Shown here: positions 7,621 to 16,254 of the stretch, in pieces
Numbering within the stretch: the first letter of the stretch is position 1
Layout of the letters: every line of letters starts with the position of its first letter
NCBI GenBank assembly: GCA_017432075.1
Contig: JAFRJV010000059.1
Span: forward strand, 1-46,484
Length of the DNA: 46,484 nt
Reading direction: 5' to 3'
Origin: Mogibacterium sp.
GTDB taxonomy: Bacteria > Bacillota > Clostridia > Peptostreptococcales > Anaerovoracaceae
Made by a program: the position numbers and the translations under genes
Notes under the pieces: generated by a model
Databases searched by the model: none
Seen by the model: only the letters and a program-made list of their open reading frames with translations
What the model was told of the DNA's origin: nothing

Positions 7621-9759
7621 ATGAACGAAAAATATGCTCCTCTGTTCACACCGTGGAAGGTGGGAAATATAGAAATAAAAAACCGCATCGTGATGCTGCC
7701 TATGGAAGGCACCAACATGATAGCGTGGGAAGCTAAGACCGGGTTCGTTAAAGGTATAGAGAACCTGTACCGGGACCGCAAAGACAACAATATCGGGCTG
7801 TTCATACCGGGTCTCATACCCATGATCAGCATCATGGGTGAAAAGTGGCTGTATAAGCACCCGGAGGTTTTCGAGCCGGTAAAACCTATCATAGAGGAAA
7901 TCCATCAGAGCGGGGCAAAGATCTTTTTCCAGCTCAGTGCCGGAGCAGGCAGGTCCATGATACTCCCGCCTGTGCTGAAACCGTTTGTAAATAACAGAAT
8001 ACTCAAAAAGGCGAGTTCCAGAATGATCATGACCAAATGGTGGTGGTCAGCTCCGGATCCTGATATGCCTAATGTCTGGGCTCCGGATGTAAAGATGGAT
8101 CACTTTACTTCGGAAATGATACATCAGTTCGTATACGCGTTCGGCCAGAGTGCTAAGCTTTGCAAGGATGCCGGAGTCGACGGAGTGGAGATCCACGCGG
8201 TGCATGAGGGCTATCTGCTCGACCAGTTCGCGATGCCTTACACCAACCACAGAACGGACGCTTACGGAGGCAGCCTTGAGAACCGTCTGCGCTTTGCCTG
8301 TGAGATAGTCCGCGAGATCAAGAAGGTCTGCGGAGATGACTACCCTGTTTCGCTTCGTTACTCAGTGCGCTCCATGACAAGAGGATTCAATCAGGGAGCT
8401 GTTCCGGGTGAGGATTTCACCGAGGCAGGCCGTACCCTTGAAGAATCTGAAAAGGCGATAAAGATCCTTGAAGATGCCGGTTATGACCTCTTCAACTGCG
8501 ACAACGGAACTTACGATGCATGGTATTATTCGCATCCTCCGGTCTATGCACCGGTCAACATAAATCTCTCCGATGTAGAGCACATAAAGAAATTCACGAG
8601 CAAGCCTGTTGTATGCGCCGGCCGCATGCAGCCTGAGGACGCTGCGGCATCGATCGCGGCAGGCCGGATCGACGCGATGGGACTCGGGCGCCAGCTGCTC
8701 TGCGATCCTGAATACATCACAAAGATAAAAGAAGACCGCATGGACGACATCCGTCCGTGCATCTCGTGTCATGGTGCCTGCCTGACGTTCTTCGGCATGA
8801 ACGGGCAGGGAACCGATGTGGGCGATAATCCTATGAACGTTGAGATGGGCCGCTGCGTTCTGAATCCATGGACCAATAATGAAACGAAATACTCCAAAGC
8901 TCCGGCGAAGCATCCTAAAAAGATCGCCGTTATCGGCGGAGGCTTAGGCGGCATGGAGACAGCGATCCAGGCTTCGCTTCGCGGCCACAAGGTGGATCTT
9001 TACGAGAAGTCCGGGCGCCTCGGAGGAGTATTCAATGCAGCTGCGGCTCCTTCGTTCAAGGAAAAAGATAAGCAGCTGCTGAAGTACTACGCCAGGCAGC
9101 TGTATAAGAGCGGAACCACGGTGCACCTGAATACGGAGATCAGCGATCTCAGTTCGCTCGATGCGGATATCGCTGTCGTGGCAATAGGTGCACGGCCAAG
9201 ACTGCTGAATGTCCCGGGAGTAGAACGTGCGGTTTCAGCTGCCGACTTCCTTAACGACGGAATGAAATGCGGCGATGAGGTAGTAATTATAGGCGGCGGA
9301 CTTACCGGATGTGAAGTTGCCTACGAACTCGCCCTTCAGGGGAAACATCCTTCGATAGTTGAAATGACAGATCATCTCGTAGGAGCCCGCGGCATATGCA
9401 TGGCCAACTCGTCAATGCTCAGGGAGCTGCTCCGCTTCCACAAGGTTCCCGCATATCTGAACTCCACAGTGGATTCGGTCACTGAAGAAGGCGTTGTCGT
9501 GAATACGCCTGAAGGTACAGTCACCGTTCCGGCAGATACAGTCGTCATGTCTGTAGGCTACAACCCGGACAAGCGATTTGATCCGGAAGACGCAAAATCT
9601 TCCAAAGCCAGGAAGGACAACCGGGTGAGAGCTTTTGTGAATGCGTACTCCGACAACGAAGGTCCGGAAGTATTCTTCGTGGGGGACTGCGACAAGGTAG
9701 GCAGCCTGCGGACAGTCATCAAACAGGCTTACGAGCTCGTACAGAAGATCTCTTACTGA
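7621..9759 (+). CDS. old-yellow-enzyme type NADH:flavin/Fe-S oxidoreductase (2,4-dienoyl-CoA reductase-like)
   Basis: A 712-residue protein. An N-terminal FMN TIM barrel (about 1-370) is followed by Fe-S cysteines, then FAD/NAD domains with the dinucleotide loops VIGGGLGG near 438 and VIIGGGLTG near 560. This is the layout of FadH, BaiCD and trimethylamine dehydrogenase relatives, which reduce activated C=C bonds. Cluster cysteines are C380, C383 and C387, with C412 as the likely fourth. The gap to C412 is longer than the roughly 11 residues I expect in FadH-type enzymes, so there is an insertion in this loop. CAGGAGG supports the start. It converges with hypD and shares a terminator with it. 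Candidate substrates are enoates or other unsaturated acids from amino-acid dehydration; this is inference. Confidence 0.88.
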   Translation: MNEKYAPLFTPWKVGNIEIKNRIVMLPMEGTNMIAWEAKTGFVKGIENLYRDRKDNNIGLFIPGLIPMISIMGEKWLYKHPEVFEPVKPIIEEIHQSGAKIFFQLSAGAGRSMILPPVLKPFVNNRILKKASSRMIMTKWWWSAPDPDMPNVWAPDVKMDHFTSEMIHQFVYAFGQSAKLCKDAGVDGVEIHAVHEGYLLDQFAMPYTNHRTDAYGGSLENRLRFACEIVREIKKVCGDDYPVSLRYSVRSMTRGFNQGAVPGEDFTEAGRTLEESEKAIKILEDAGYDLFNCDNGTYDAWYYSHPPVYAPVNINLSDVEHIKKFTSKPVVCAGRMQPEDAAASIAAGRIDAMGLGRQLLCDPEYITKIKEDRMDDIRPCISCHGACLTFFGMNGQGTDVGDNPMNVEMGRCVLNPWTNNETKYSKAPAKHPKKIAVIGGGLGGMETAIQASLRGHKVDLYEKSGRLGGVFNAAAAPSFKEKDKQLLKYYARQLYKSGTTVHLNTEISDLSSLDADIAVVAIGARPRLLNVPGVERAVSAADFLNDGMKCGDEVVIIGGGLTGCEVAYELALQGKHPSIVEMTDHLVGARGICMANSSMLRELLRFHKVPAYLNSTVDSVTEEGVVVNTPEGTVTVPADTVVMSVGYNPDKRFDPEDAKSSKARKDNRVRAFVNAYSDNEGPEVFFVGDCDKVGSLRTVIKQAYELVQKISY

Positions 9760-9781
9760 TCCGACTGATCAAAAGCAATTC

Positions 9782-9808
9782 AAAAACGCCTCATGTGAGG
9801 CGTTTTTT
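9782..9808. terminator. bidirectional terminator between convergent genes
   Basis: A palindromic stem CGCCTC/GAGGCG (9787-9792 and 9797-9802, loop ATGT) is flanked by A5 on the left and T6 on the right. It can therefore end transcription from both sides: the plus-strand flavin oxidoreductase and the minus-strand hypD. Confidence 0.9.
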
Positions 9809-9825
9809 CGTGTGTTTAATTCATT

Positions 9826-12198
9826 TTAGAATGACTGAGCAGTACGGTTGATGATCTCGTTCTGGAGCTCCTCGTCGAGGTTCCTGAAGTAGTCGGAATA
9901 TCCGGCTACGCGTACGATCAGATCCTTGTAGTCATCAGGATGCTTCTGAGCCTCAAGCAGTGTCTCCTTGTCGAAGACGTTGAACTGGATGTGGTGGCCG
10001 TCCATCGCGAAGTATGTTCTGATAAGGCTTGCCAGATTTTCGAGTCCTGTATCTCCCGCAAGGGCGCTCGGCGTGAATTTCTGGTTCAGAAGAGTTCCGC
10101 CGGTTGAGCAGTGATCCATCTTTGCGCACGACTTGATTACGGCTGTAGGTCCGTGTGTATCCGCGAATTTCTCCGGCGAAATGCCTTCGGATACCGGTTT
10201 CTTAGCGCGTCTGCCGTTTGCGGTAGCGCCGATCACCTCTCCGAAATAGATATGGCATGTCGTCGGGAGCATGTCGACATGATACTGTCCGCCGCTCATA
10301 GTCGGACGTCCGGTCACTTCGTCCCTGTACTGCCTGAATACGTCCTGCATGATGTCATCGGCGTAGTCATCGTCATTGCCGTACTTAGGCGTCTTGTTCT
10401 GCACCATGTTGAGTATCTCCTCGTGGCCGACGAAGTCGTCATCCAGCGCCGTCATGAGCTCCCTCATAGTGAAGTTTTTATTATCGTAAACATTGTACTT
10501 AATGGCTGCGAGGCAGTCAGTGACCGTTCCGATACCAACGCCCTGGATATATCTTGTGTTGTATCTGGAGCCTCCGTTGTTGTAGTCCTTGCCGTTGCTG
10601 ATGCAGTCATTCGTAACTATCGACAGGCACGGAGCAGGCATGTACTTTGCGTAGAGTTTCTCGATGACGTTGTTTCCGCGGACCTTTACGTCTACCATGT
10701 GCTTCAGCTGGATCGCGAACGCGTTCCAGAGTTCTTCATATGTGTCGAAATCCCAGGCATATCCCGTCTCAGGTCCGAGCTGCTTGCCGCTCTGATCGTC
10801 AAAGCCGTTGTAAAGTGTCAGCTGGAAGATCTTAGGGATATTGAGATATCCGGTAAGTATGTAAGCCTCATTGCCCCACGAACCGGTCTCAACGCATCCG
10901 GACGAGCCGCCCTGGCGCGCATCAGCAAGAGTCTTTCCAGCATTCAGCAGCTCCTGTACGATCTCGTCAGTGTTATAGAATGCAGGCTGGCCCCATCCCT
11001 CTCTTGAGATCTCGCATGCTCTCTTAAGGAATCTGTGCGGAGTCTTTTTGCTTATCTGAACATTGGAATTTGGCTGCACCAGCTTCATCTCGTCCATGCA
11101 GTCGAGTATGAGATAGCTGACAGCGTTAACGCCGTTTGTTCCGTCTTCCTTTATACCGCCCGTGTTGATGTTGGCGAAGTCCGTATATGTACCACTCTCC
11201 TTGAGAGTAACGCCTACCTTTACCGGTGCCGGCTGGTTGTTGAACTTTACCCACAGGCACTCCAGCAGCTCAAGGGCTCTCTCGTCATCGAGTATGCCCG
11301 CCTCTGTATCCTTTTCGTAATATGGATACAGATGCTGGTCGAGTCTGCCCGGGCTGAAAGCGTCCCACGGATTAAGCTCTGATGTGACAGCCAGATGCGT
11401 GAACCAGTACAGCTGGATCGCCTGCCAGTATGTCTGCGGCGCATGTGCCGGTACGACATCCAGGTTTGCTGCCATCTGCTCAAGCTCCGCCTTGCGCACC
11501 GGGTCCCCGCACTTTTCCGCCTCTGCCTTCAGCAGCTTCTGGTATCTCTGGCCGAGTATCATGACTGCGTCGCAATCGATGAGCATGGCCTCGAGCTCGT
11601 CTTTCTTTTCGACCGCTTCGATATCGTTCATGAAATCGAGAGCGTCGATGGCAGCCTGTATCTCCTCTTTATATTCTGCGTATCCTTTAGTGAATACGTT
11701 CTTTCCTCCGCATGTATGTCCCGGACCTCTCTGCTCCATGAACTCGGTGAACATGCCGGCTGCATAGCATTTCTTCCACTCATGTGTCATTCCGGCGATG
11801 ATCTTGTCTCTCATGGACTTGCCCTTCCAGAACGGGATGATTATTTCCTCCTGGTCCTTAAGGTCCTGCTTCGTCACGGTATAGTTGACGACAGCTCGGT
11901 CATTCATTATATACATGTCTTCGATCGTGTGGCATGTGAGTTCAGGGAATGTAGGTGAAGACTGCGGATCCTTTCCTTTTTCACCGACGATAAGCTCGCC
12001 TTCTCCGAGGTAGAGCGTCTTCTTGCTGAAGTACTCCCTGAGCACCATCGCTCTGAGTACAGGAAGAGACACTTTGCCCTCCCACTTTTTGTATACCTCA
12101 GTCTCTATGATCGCTCTTTCGAGGTCGATGTGAGGCTGAGTCTCCATGCTAACCTTGCGGAGTGCCTTTACCCTTGCGTTCATTCCACGTTCTTCCAT
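9826..12198 (-). CDS. hypD: trans-4-hydroxy-L-proline dehydratase, glycyl radical enzyme
   Basis: A glycyl radical enzyme of 790 residues that dehydrates trans-4-hydroxy-L-proline to pyrroline-5-carboxylate. The thiyl cysteine is C435 in GCVETG, with the base Glu at 437. The radical glycine is G766 in RVAGYSDYF near the C-terminus. These lie one residue from the positions I recall for Clostridioides difficile HypD (C434, G765). Long stretches also match my memory of that protein, for example FMEQR.PGHT and ARYNTRYIQGVG. GGAGG lies six bases before the start. The activase gene is directly upstream (2-base gap). The usual neighbour proC (pyrroline-5-carboxylate reductase) is not in this window, so the product must be reduced or used by an enzyme coded elsewhere. 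Confidence 0.93.
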   Translation of the reverse strand: MEERGMNARVKALRKVSMETQPHIDLERAIIETEVYKKWEGKVSLPVLRAMVLREYFSKKTLYLGEGELIVGEKGKDPQSSPTFPELTCHTIEDMYIMNDRAVVNYTVTKQDLKDQEEIIIPFWKGKSMRDKIIAGMTHEWKKCYAAGMFTEFMEQRGPGHTCGGKNVFTKGYAEYKEEIQAAIDALDFMNDIEAVEKKDELEAMLIDCDAVMILGQRYQKLLKAEAEKCGDPVRKAELEQMAANLDVVPAHAPQTYWQAIQLYWFTHLAVTSELNPWDAFSPGRLDQHLYPYYEKDTEAGILDDERALELLECLWVKFNNQPAPVKVGVTLKESGTYTDFANINTGGIKEDGTNGVNAVSYLILDCMDEMKLVQPNSNVQISKKTPHRFLKRACEISREGWGQPAFYNTDEIVQELLNAGKTLADARQGGSSGCVETGSWGNEAYILTGYLNIPKIFQLTLYNGFDDQSGKQLGPETGYAWDFDTYEELWNAFAIQLKHMVDVKVRGNNVIEKLYAKYMPAPCLSIVTNDCISNGKDYNNGGSRYNTRYIQGVGIGTVTDCLAAIKYNVYDNKNFTMRELMTALDDDFVGHEEILNMVQNKTPKYGNDDDYADDIMQDVFRQYRDEVTGRPTMSGGQYHVDMLPTTCHIYFGEVIGATANGRRAKKPVSEGISPEKFADTHGPTAVIKSCAKMDHCSTGGTLLNQKFTPSALAGDTGLENLASLIRTYFAMDGHHIQFNVFDKETLLEAQKHPDDYKDLIVRVAGYSDYFRNLDEELQNEIINRTAQSF

Positions 12199-12200
12199 CT

Positions 12201-13112
12201 CTATCCTCCGATTTTCACATTGCCGAATCCGGCTTCATTCCATTGGCTGACGAAACCCTGCATCTCTTCGTCTGACGGTGCTGTCAGTGACTGCCCCGTG
12301 TATTCCATCCCCAGCTTTCCGTACTTGTGTGAGCCGGTGCTGTGATAAGGCAGCAGATTTACCTGCAGCGGTCTTATGTTATTGGTTTTGAGAAATTCTA
12401 TTATCTCGGACATCGATCCTGCGTCCCCGTTGACCTCTCTGACGACCGGTATCCTGATATATATCTTAGCTCCTGAACCGGCCAGCCGTGTCAGGTTTTC
12501 AAGTATGAGCTTATTCCCCATGCCCATGTACTTCCGGTGCTTTTCCTCATCCATGACCTTGATGTCATAGAGCCATGTGTCTACATAAGGAAGTATCGCC
12601 TCGTAATTGCTGTATGGAGCCTGTCCGCATGTGTCTATTGCGATGTCAACGCCTTCCCTGTGCAGCTTTTTCACGAGTTTCAGGATGTAGTCTGTGTCCA
12701 TCGCCATGACTTCTCCGCCGGAAAGAGTAACTCCTCCTCCGGACTGCTCATAGAACATGAGGTCCTGCATGCATATCTTAACGAGCTCGTTTATGCTGTA
12801 GTCGCGTCCCACTACGGTACGGTAATTTCCCAGACATGCCGCCTCGCATCTGCCGCAGATGACACACTTTTCCCTGTCCGTCACGGACTTTCCCTCCGGC
12901 GATATCGATATGGCACCATGAGGGCAGACAGCTGCACATCTTCCGCAGCCCGTGCATTTCGGGATGTCCACCTGAAGCTCTTTTTCGAAGCTCTGTGTCT
13001 CGGGGTTGTGACACCACTGACATCTGAGGTGGCAACCTTTGAAAAACACCGTCGTCCTTATTCCGTCACCGTCATGTATTGAGTATTTCTGTATATTAGT
13101 TACCGAATGCAT
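12201..13112 (-). CDS. hypE: HypD-activating radical SAM enzyme
   Basis: A glycyl radical enzyme activase of 303 residues. The radical SAM cluster motif CxxxCxxC is at C27, C31 and C34. It is followed by a ferredoxin-like insert with two CxxCxxCxxxC sets (C53-C63 and C83-C93). A GGE-type SAM-binding motif (LSGGE) follows. It uses S-adenosylmethionine and a reduced cluster to abstract hydrogen from G766 of HypD. The gene ends two bases before hypD, so the pair is almost certainly co-transcribed and translationally coupled. The ribosome site (AGAGAAA) is weak, as expected for an enzyme needed in small amounts. Confidence 0.92.
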   Translation of the reverse strand: MHSVTNIQKYSIHDGDGIRTTVFFKGCHLRCQWCHNPETQSFEKELQVDIPKCTGCGRCAAVCPHGAISISPEGKSVTDREKCVICGRCEAACLGNYRTVVGRDYSINELVKICMQDLMFYEQSGGGVTLSGGEVMAMDTDYILKLVKKLHREGVDIAIDTCGQAPYSNYEAILPYVDTWLYDIKVMDEEKHRKYMGMGNKLILENLTRLAGSGAKIYIRIPVVREVNGDAGSMSEIIEFLKTNNIRPLQVNLLPYHSTGSHKYGKLGMEYTGQSLTAPSDEEMQGFVSQWNEAGFGNVKIGG

Positions 13113-13118
13113 TTTCTC

Positions 13119-14159
13119 TTACTTTGCTGTTATCAGCATGACTGTGAACCACATCCAGAATGCCCAGCCCAGCGCAAACAATATCGCGTGCTTCTTTTCA
13201 GTGTGCACTGCGATGAACTCGCGTATAAGCGCGCTCGGCCAGTAATATAAAGCAACGTGGCTTCCGATACCCTTGCACTTGAGACCTACCCTGCGGCAGT
13301 ATCTGAGCGCCCTGTAAACATGATAATTGCTGGTCACCAGAGCCGTATACTTTCTTCCTTCGCGGCTGTCTATAATTGCTTTTGAAAATCTCAGGTTTTC
13401 AAAAGTAGTCGTTGACTGATCTTCCAGTATGATATCGCTTTCGGGGATCCCCTGTTCAAGCAGATATCTCTTCATGGCCTCCGCCTCAGAAATATTCTCA
13501 TCGGAGCCCTGGCCGCCCGAAGGTATAAGCTTCGTAGGCGAAGGATCCTTGCGGTAAACCAGTATGGCCTTGTCCAGTCTTTCCTGAAGGAGCTTTGAAA
13601 CCGTTTCTCCGTTTATAAGTCCCGCACCGTGTATTATGACGTAATCGAAGTCCTTGCTCCTCGGGATTATCATCAGGAAAACCGAGTAGATCATGAATAT
13701 GACAAAAGAGACCGAGCCGTAGATCACTGTCACGACGATCAGTGTAGTCACCAGGAATACAGGAGAATGTAAATACACAGCCTGCGCCTCAAGGCCGAAT
13801 ACCATTGAATAAATAACTATATTGTATGCGAGCAGTACCTCACCCACAAGTACAACTATCCCCAGCGCCAGTGAAAGAAGATGCGCCGCGCTCCTGCCCT
13901 CATTTTTTATCATTACGATACCGTTGTGTATGAGGAAAAACGGGACTACCAGAAGTACGGCCACTATAAGCAGGAATGTCACAAACATCATCTCTCTCGC
14001 CTGATCTCCTGCGATGTTTATGAAAAACGGGATCATTGAAAGCAGCGCAAAGAAAAGCAGATAGCAGTTGCGGTATCTGCTTCTGTCTCTGCTGAATGAA
14101 TAGTAAAACATTCCCCAGAATATCAATGTGAACAATAAGGTGATCGCGGTTGCTCCCAT
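13119..14159 (-). CDS. YdcF-like (DUF218) membrane protein
   Basis: A protein of 346 residues. The N-terminal half holds several hydrophobic segments (about 1-180). They are followed by a cytoplasmic or surface DUF218 domain with the family marks VIIHGAGLING, SGGQGSDE and SNYHVYRA. The DUF218/YdcF/SanA family is poorly understood; some members bind S-adenosylmethionine or act in envelope maintenance. The gene ends six bases before hypE and is transcribed in the same direction, so it may head the hypE-hypD operon. It could equally be an unrelated gene read into hypE. I see no direct functional link to hydroxyproline. Confidence 0.82.
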   Translation of the reverse strand: MGATAITLLFTLIFWGMFYYSFSRDRSRYRNCYLLFFALLSMIPFFINIAGDQAREMMFVTFLLIVAVLLVVPFFLIHNGIVMIKNEGRSAAHLLSLALGIVVLVGEVLLAYNIVIYSMVFGLEAQAVYLHSPVFLVTTLIVVTVIYGSVSFVIFMIYSVFLMIIPRSKDFDYVIIHGAGLINGETVSKLLQERLDKAILVYRKDPSPTKLIPSGGQGSDENISEAEAMKRYLLEQGIPESDIILEDQSTTTFENLRFSKAIIDSREGRKYTALVTSNYHVYRALRYCRRVGLKCKGIGSHVALYYWPSALIREFIAVHTEKKHAILFALGWAFWMWFTVMLITAK

Positions 14160-14226
14160 TCTCTGACCTCAAAACAATTATTTATCAAACCGGCTTTTTG
14201 CCGACGTTTAATTATACCGCAAGCAT

Positions 14227-14259
14227 AAAAAAAGGACTACCTCCAAAAGGCAGTCCTTT
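14227..14259 (-). terminator. rho-independent terminator after the Na/Pi symporter
   Basis: Arms AAAGGACT (14231-14238) and AGTCCTTT (14252-14259) pair perfectly, with two further G-C pairs inside. On the minus strand the stem runs into seven T (14233-14227). It lies just past the stop at 14267. Confidence 0.85.
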
Positions 14260-14266
14260 CACTGTT

Positions 14267-16036
14267 TTATTTTATAGCCGGTATCTCAAACCGTTCTTTG
14301 AACTCCGCGAAATTATCTTTGAAGAAATCATCGTGCCTGAAGCTTGGCTGTTTGTGGTATGCATGCTTTCCTTCGATTTCAGAAACTGCCTCCAGGACAT
14401 CCAGAGCTATATTGCTGCAGTGGTCTGAGATCCTCTCATAATCCGTGATCATGTCGTTAAAGACGAATCCGTGCTCAAGAGTGCACTCCTGTCTGCTGAT
14501 CCTTTCGACATGATTAGCCTTCATTGCGTCACAGATGTCATCTATGACTTCCTCGAGCGGATCAACACGAAGCGCATTGTCGTAGCTGTTGTTCGCAAAA
14601 GAGAATATGGTAAGATTCGTGATCTCCCGGATCGCTTCCTCCAGTACATGCAGCTCATTTAATGCGCTGTTCGAGAATACTATCTTCTTCTCATGGATCT
14701 CTTCTATGGATTCTGCGATATTTCTTGCATGGTCGGATATTCTCTCGAAGTCGGAAAGCACTTTCAGGTCCTTGCTGACTTCCGCAGAATGCTCTTCATC
14801 AAGATCAGAAGTAGTGAGCTTGAAGAGATAATTGCCGAGTTTGTCTTCGTAGCGGTCTATCACTCTCTCGAGATCGGCCACTCTCTTGACGCCATCCTTG
14901 CTGTACTCTCTTCTGGCATCAATGACACCCATTACACTTTCCAGAGTCTTGGATGCCATGGAATCTATGACTTCCTTGCTCTGTGCGAGAGCAAGTGTAG
15001 GGTGATCGAGGAATCTCGGCTCGAGCTTGTCCATGTCTGCCTTTTCTTCCAGTGCTTCCTGTCCCTCCGGGAACAATTTGACCACCAGCTTTTCGAGCAG
15101 TCCTATCGCCGGTGCCAGTACTATGACTACCGCCAGCCTGTACAGAGTATTCGTGAGGGCCACAGAGACCATGTTCATTTCCATCGTCATGAAGTTGAAA
15201 TGAGCGATCGCATTCACGATATAGAAAACGCCTCCTACTATTATGGCGCCCAGCACGTCGATTATCAGATAGACAAAAGCCGTTCTCTTACCGTTGACGC
15301 TGGCTCCGAGAGCGCTGAGCATTACAGGAACCGAAGCTCCGATACCGATACCCATAAGGATAGGGAAGGCCATATCAAACTCCAGTGCGCCTGTCCCGGC
15401 GAGAGCCTGGAGAATACCGACTGCAGCGCTGGCACTCTGGATGACTGCCGTCACGAGAACACCTATCAGAACTCCGAGCACAGGATTGCTGAAACTTGTC
15501 ATCATATCGATGAATTTCGGATCAGTCCGCAGCGGAACGATGGCTCCGGACATCATGCTCATGCCGTACATGAGGACCGCGAATCCCAGCATGATGCCTC
15601 CGATGTTCTTGTGTGAAGTTTTCTTTCCAAACATCCAGAGCAGTATACCTATAAGAGCTACCACGCCTGTCAGCACCTCAGTGCTGAACAGCGAAGCTAC
15701 TCCTCCGCCTCCGCCTATGCTGTTGAGCGCAAGGATCCAGCCCGTGATGGACGTACCCAGAATCGCTCCGAGCACTATCCCGATCGCCTGTTTCACCTGC
15801 ATCATGCCGGAGTTTACAAAACCGACGACCATAACCGATGTCGCAGATGATGACTGGATAGCTGCCGTGACTCCTGTTCCGAGCAGGATACCTTTTACAG
15901 GATTTCCCGCAAGTTTATACAGGATCATTTCCATTTTGCTTCCCGCTACCTTCTTGAGCGAGTCACCCATGACCGACATTCCGAAGAGGAACATCGCCAC
16001 GCCGCCTAATAAGGAGATTATGTTTGTTGCATCCAT
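14267..16036 (-). CDS. Na+/phosphate symporter with PhoU-like C-terminal domain
   Basis: A 589-residue membrane protein with two Na_Pi_cotrans repeats. Each repeat carries a QSSSA-type motif (AAIQSSSATSV in the first, AVIQSASAAVG in the second). A charged helical C-terminal part of about 220 residues resembles two PhoU repeats. It belongs to the NptA/YjbB family, which moves inorganic phosphate with sodium. It stands alone between its own promoter/riboswitch and terminator. The 5' leader (16069-16194) is a yybP-ykoY manganese riboswitch, so transport is predicted to respond to manganese. This suggests relief of metal stress through phosphate movement, or control of metal-phosphate balance. 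AAGGAAC precedes the ATG. Confidence 0.92.
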   Translation of the reverse strand: MDATNIISLLGGVAMFLFGMSVMGDSLKKVAGSKMEMILYKLAGNPVKGILLGTGVTAAIQSSSATSVMVVGFVNSGMMQVKQAIGIVLGAILGTSITGWILALNSIGGGGGVASLFSTEVLTGVVALIGILLWMFGKKTSHKNIGGIMLGFAVLMYGMSMMSGAIVPLRTDPKFIDMMTSFSNPVLGVLIGVLVTAVIQSASAAVGILQALAGTGALEFDMAFPILMGIGIGASVPVMLSALGASVNGKRTAFVYLIIDVLGAIIVGGVFYIVNAIAHFNFMTMEMNMVSVALTNTLYRLAVVIVLAPAIGLLEKLVVKLFPEGQEALEEKADMDKLEPRFLDHPTLALAQSKEVIDSMASKTLESVMGVIDARREYSKDGVKRVADLERVIDRYEDKLGNYLFKLTTSDLDEEHSAEVSKDLKVLSDFERISDHARNIAESIEEIHEKKIVFSNSALNELHVLEEAIREITNLTIFSFANNSYDNALRVDPLEEVIDDICDAMKANHVERISRQECTLEHGFVFNDMITDYERISDHCSNIALDVLEAVSEIEGKHAYHKQPSFRHDDFFKDNFAEFKERFEIPAIK

Positions 16037-16068
16037 ATGATTCAGTTCCTTTCTCTCATCCCCTTGTT

Positions 16069-16194
16069 AAAAAAAGAGACTCATACCGAAAGCATCGGTA
16101 AAAGTCTCGCTACTTCGAACATATCCCGGGGTTAATTTACCCGTACTGACGAAATATGTAACGCATTTCTGCGCAAGCTACTCCCTATTTAACC
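16069..16194 (-). ncRNA. yybP-ykoY (manganese) riboswitch with terminator platform
   Basis: Read on the minus strand, the leader holds the family's conserved parts in order. GGGAGTAGC is at 16185-16177, followed by a GCGCAGAAATGCG hairpin. Next is a long arm with the loop CGTCAGTAC opposite CCCCGG, and last is GCGAGAC at 16110-16104. The first paired region GGTTAAA (from 16194) can pair with TTTTACC (16103-16097). Those same 3' bases also form a terminator: GAGACT/AGTCTC (16108-16103 with 16081-16076) plus a perfect ACCGA-type inner stem, then seven T (16075-16069). Ligand binding should hold the first stem and block the terminator, so I predict an ON switch. The family senses Mn2+. Confidence 0.87.
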
Positions 16195-16200
16195 AATTTA

Positions 16201-16229
16201 AATATCACACAAAACACTCCGAAATGCAA
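16201..16229 (-). promoter_or_regulatory. promoter for the Na/Pi symporter riboswitch transcript
   Basis: On the minus strand TTGCAT (16229-16224) is 17 bases from GATATT (16206-16201), which is preceded by TG as in an extended -10. The expected start point falls near 16194, exactly where the aptamer's first paired arm begins. The -10 is weak by consensus; the fit to the aptamer start is the main support. Confidence 0.5.
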
Positions 16230-16254
16230 TACTTTAATCTGATACAAGATGCAT

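Noticed and set aside
7621-9759. Bile-acid 7-dehydroxylation enzyme (BaiCD/BaiH)
   Set aside because: The domain layout is shared by many old-yellow-enzyme relatives, no other bai gene is in the window, and the neighbours are amino-acid genes.
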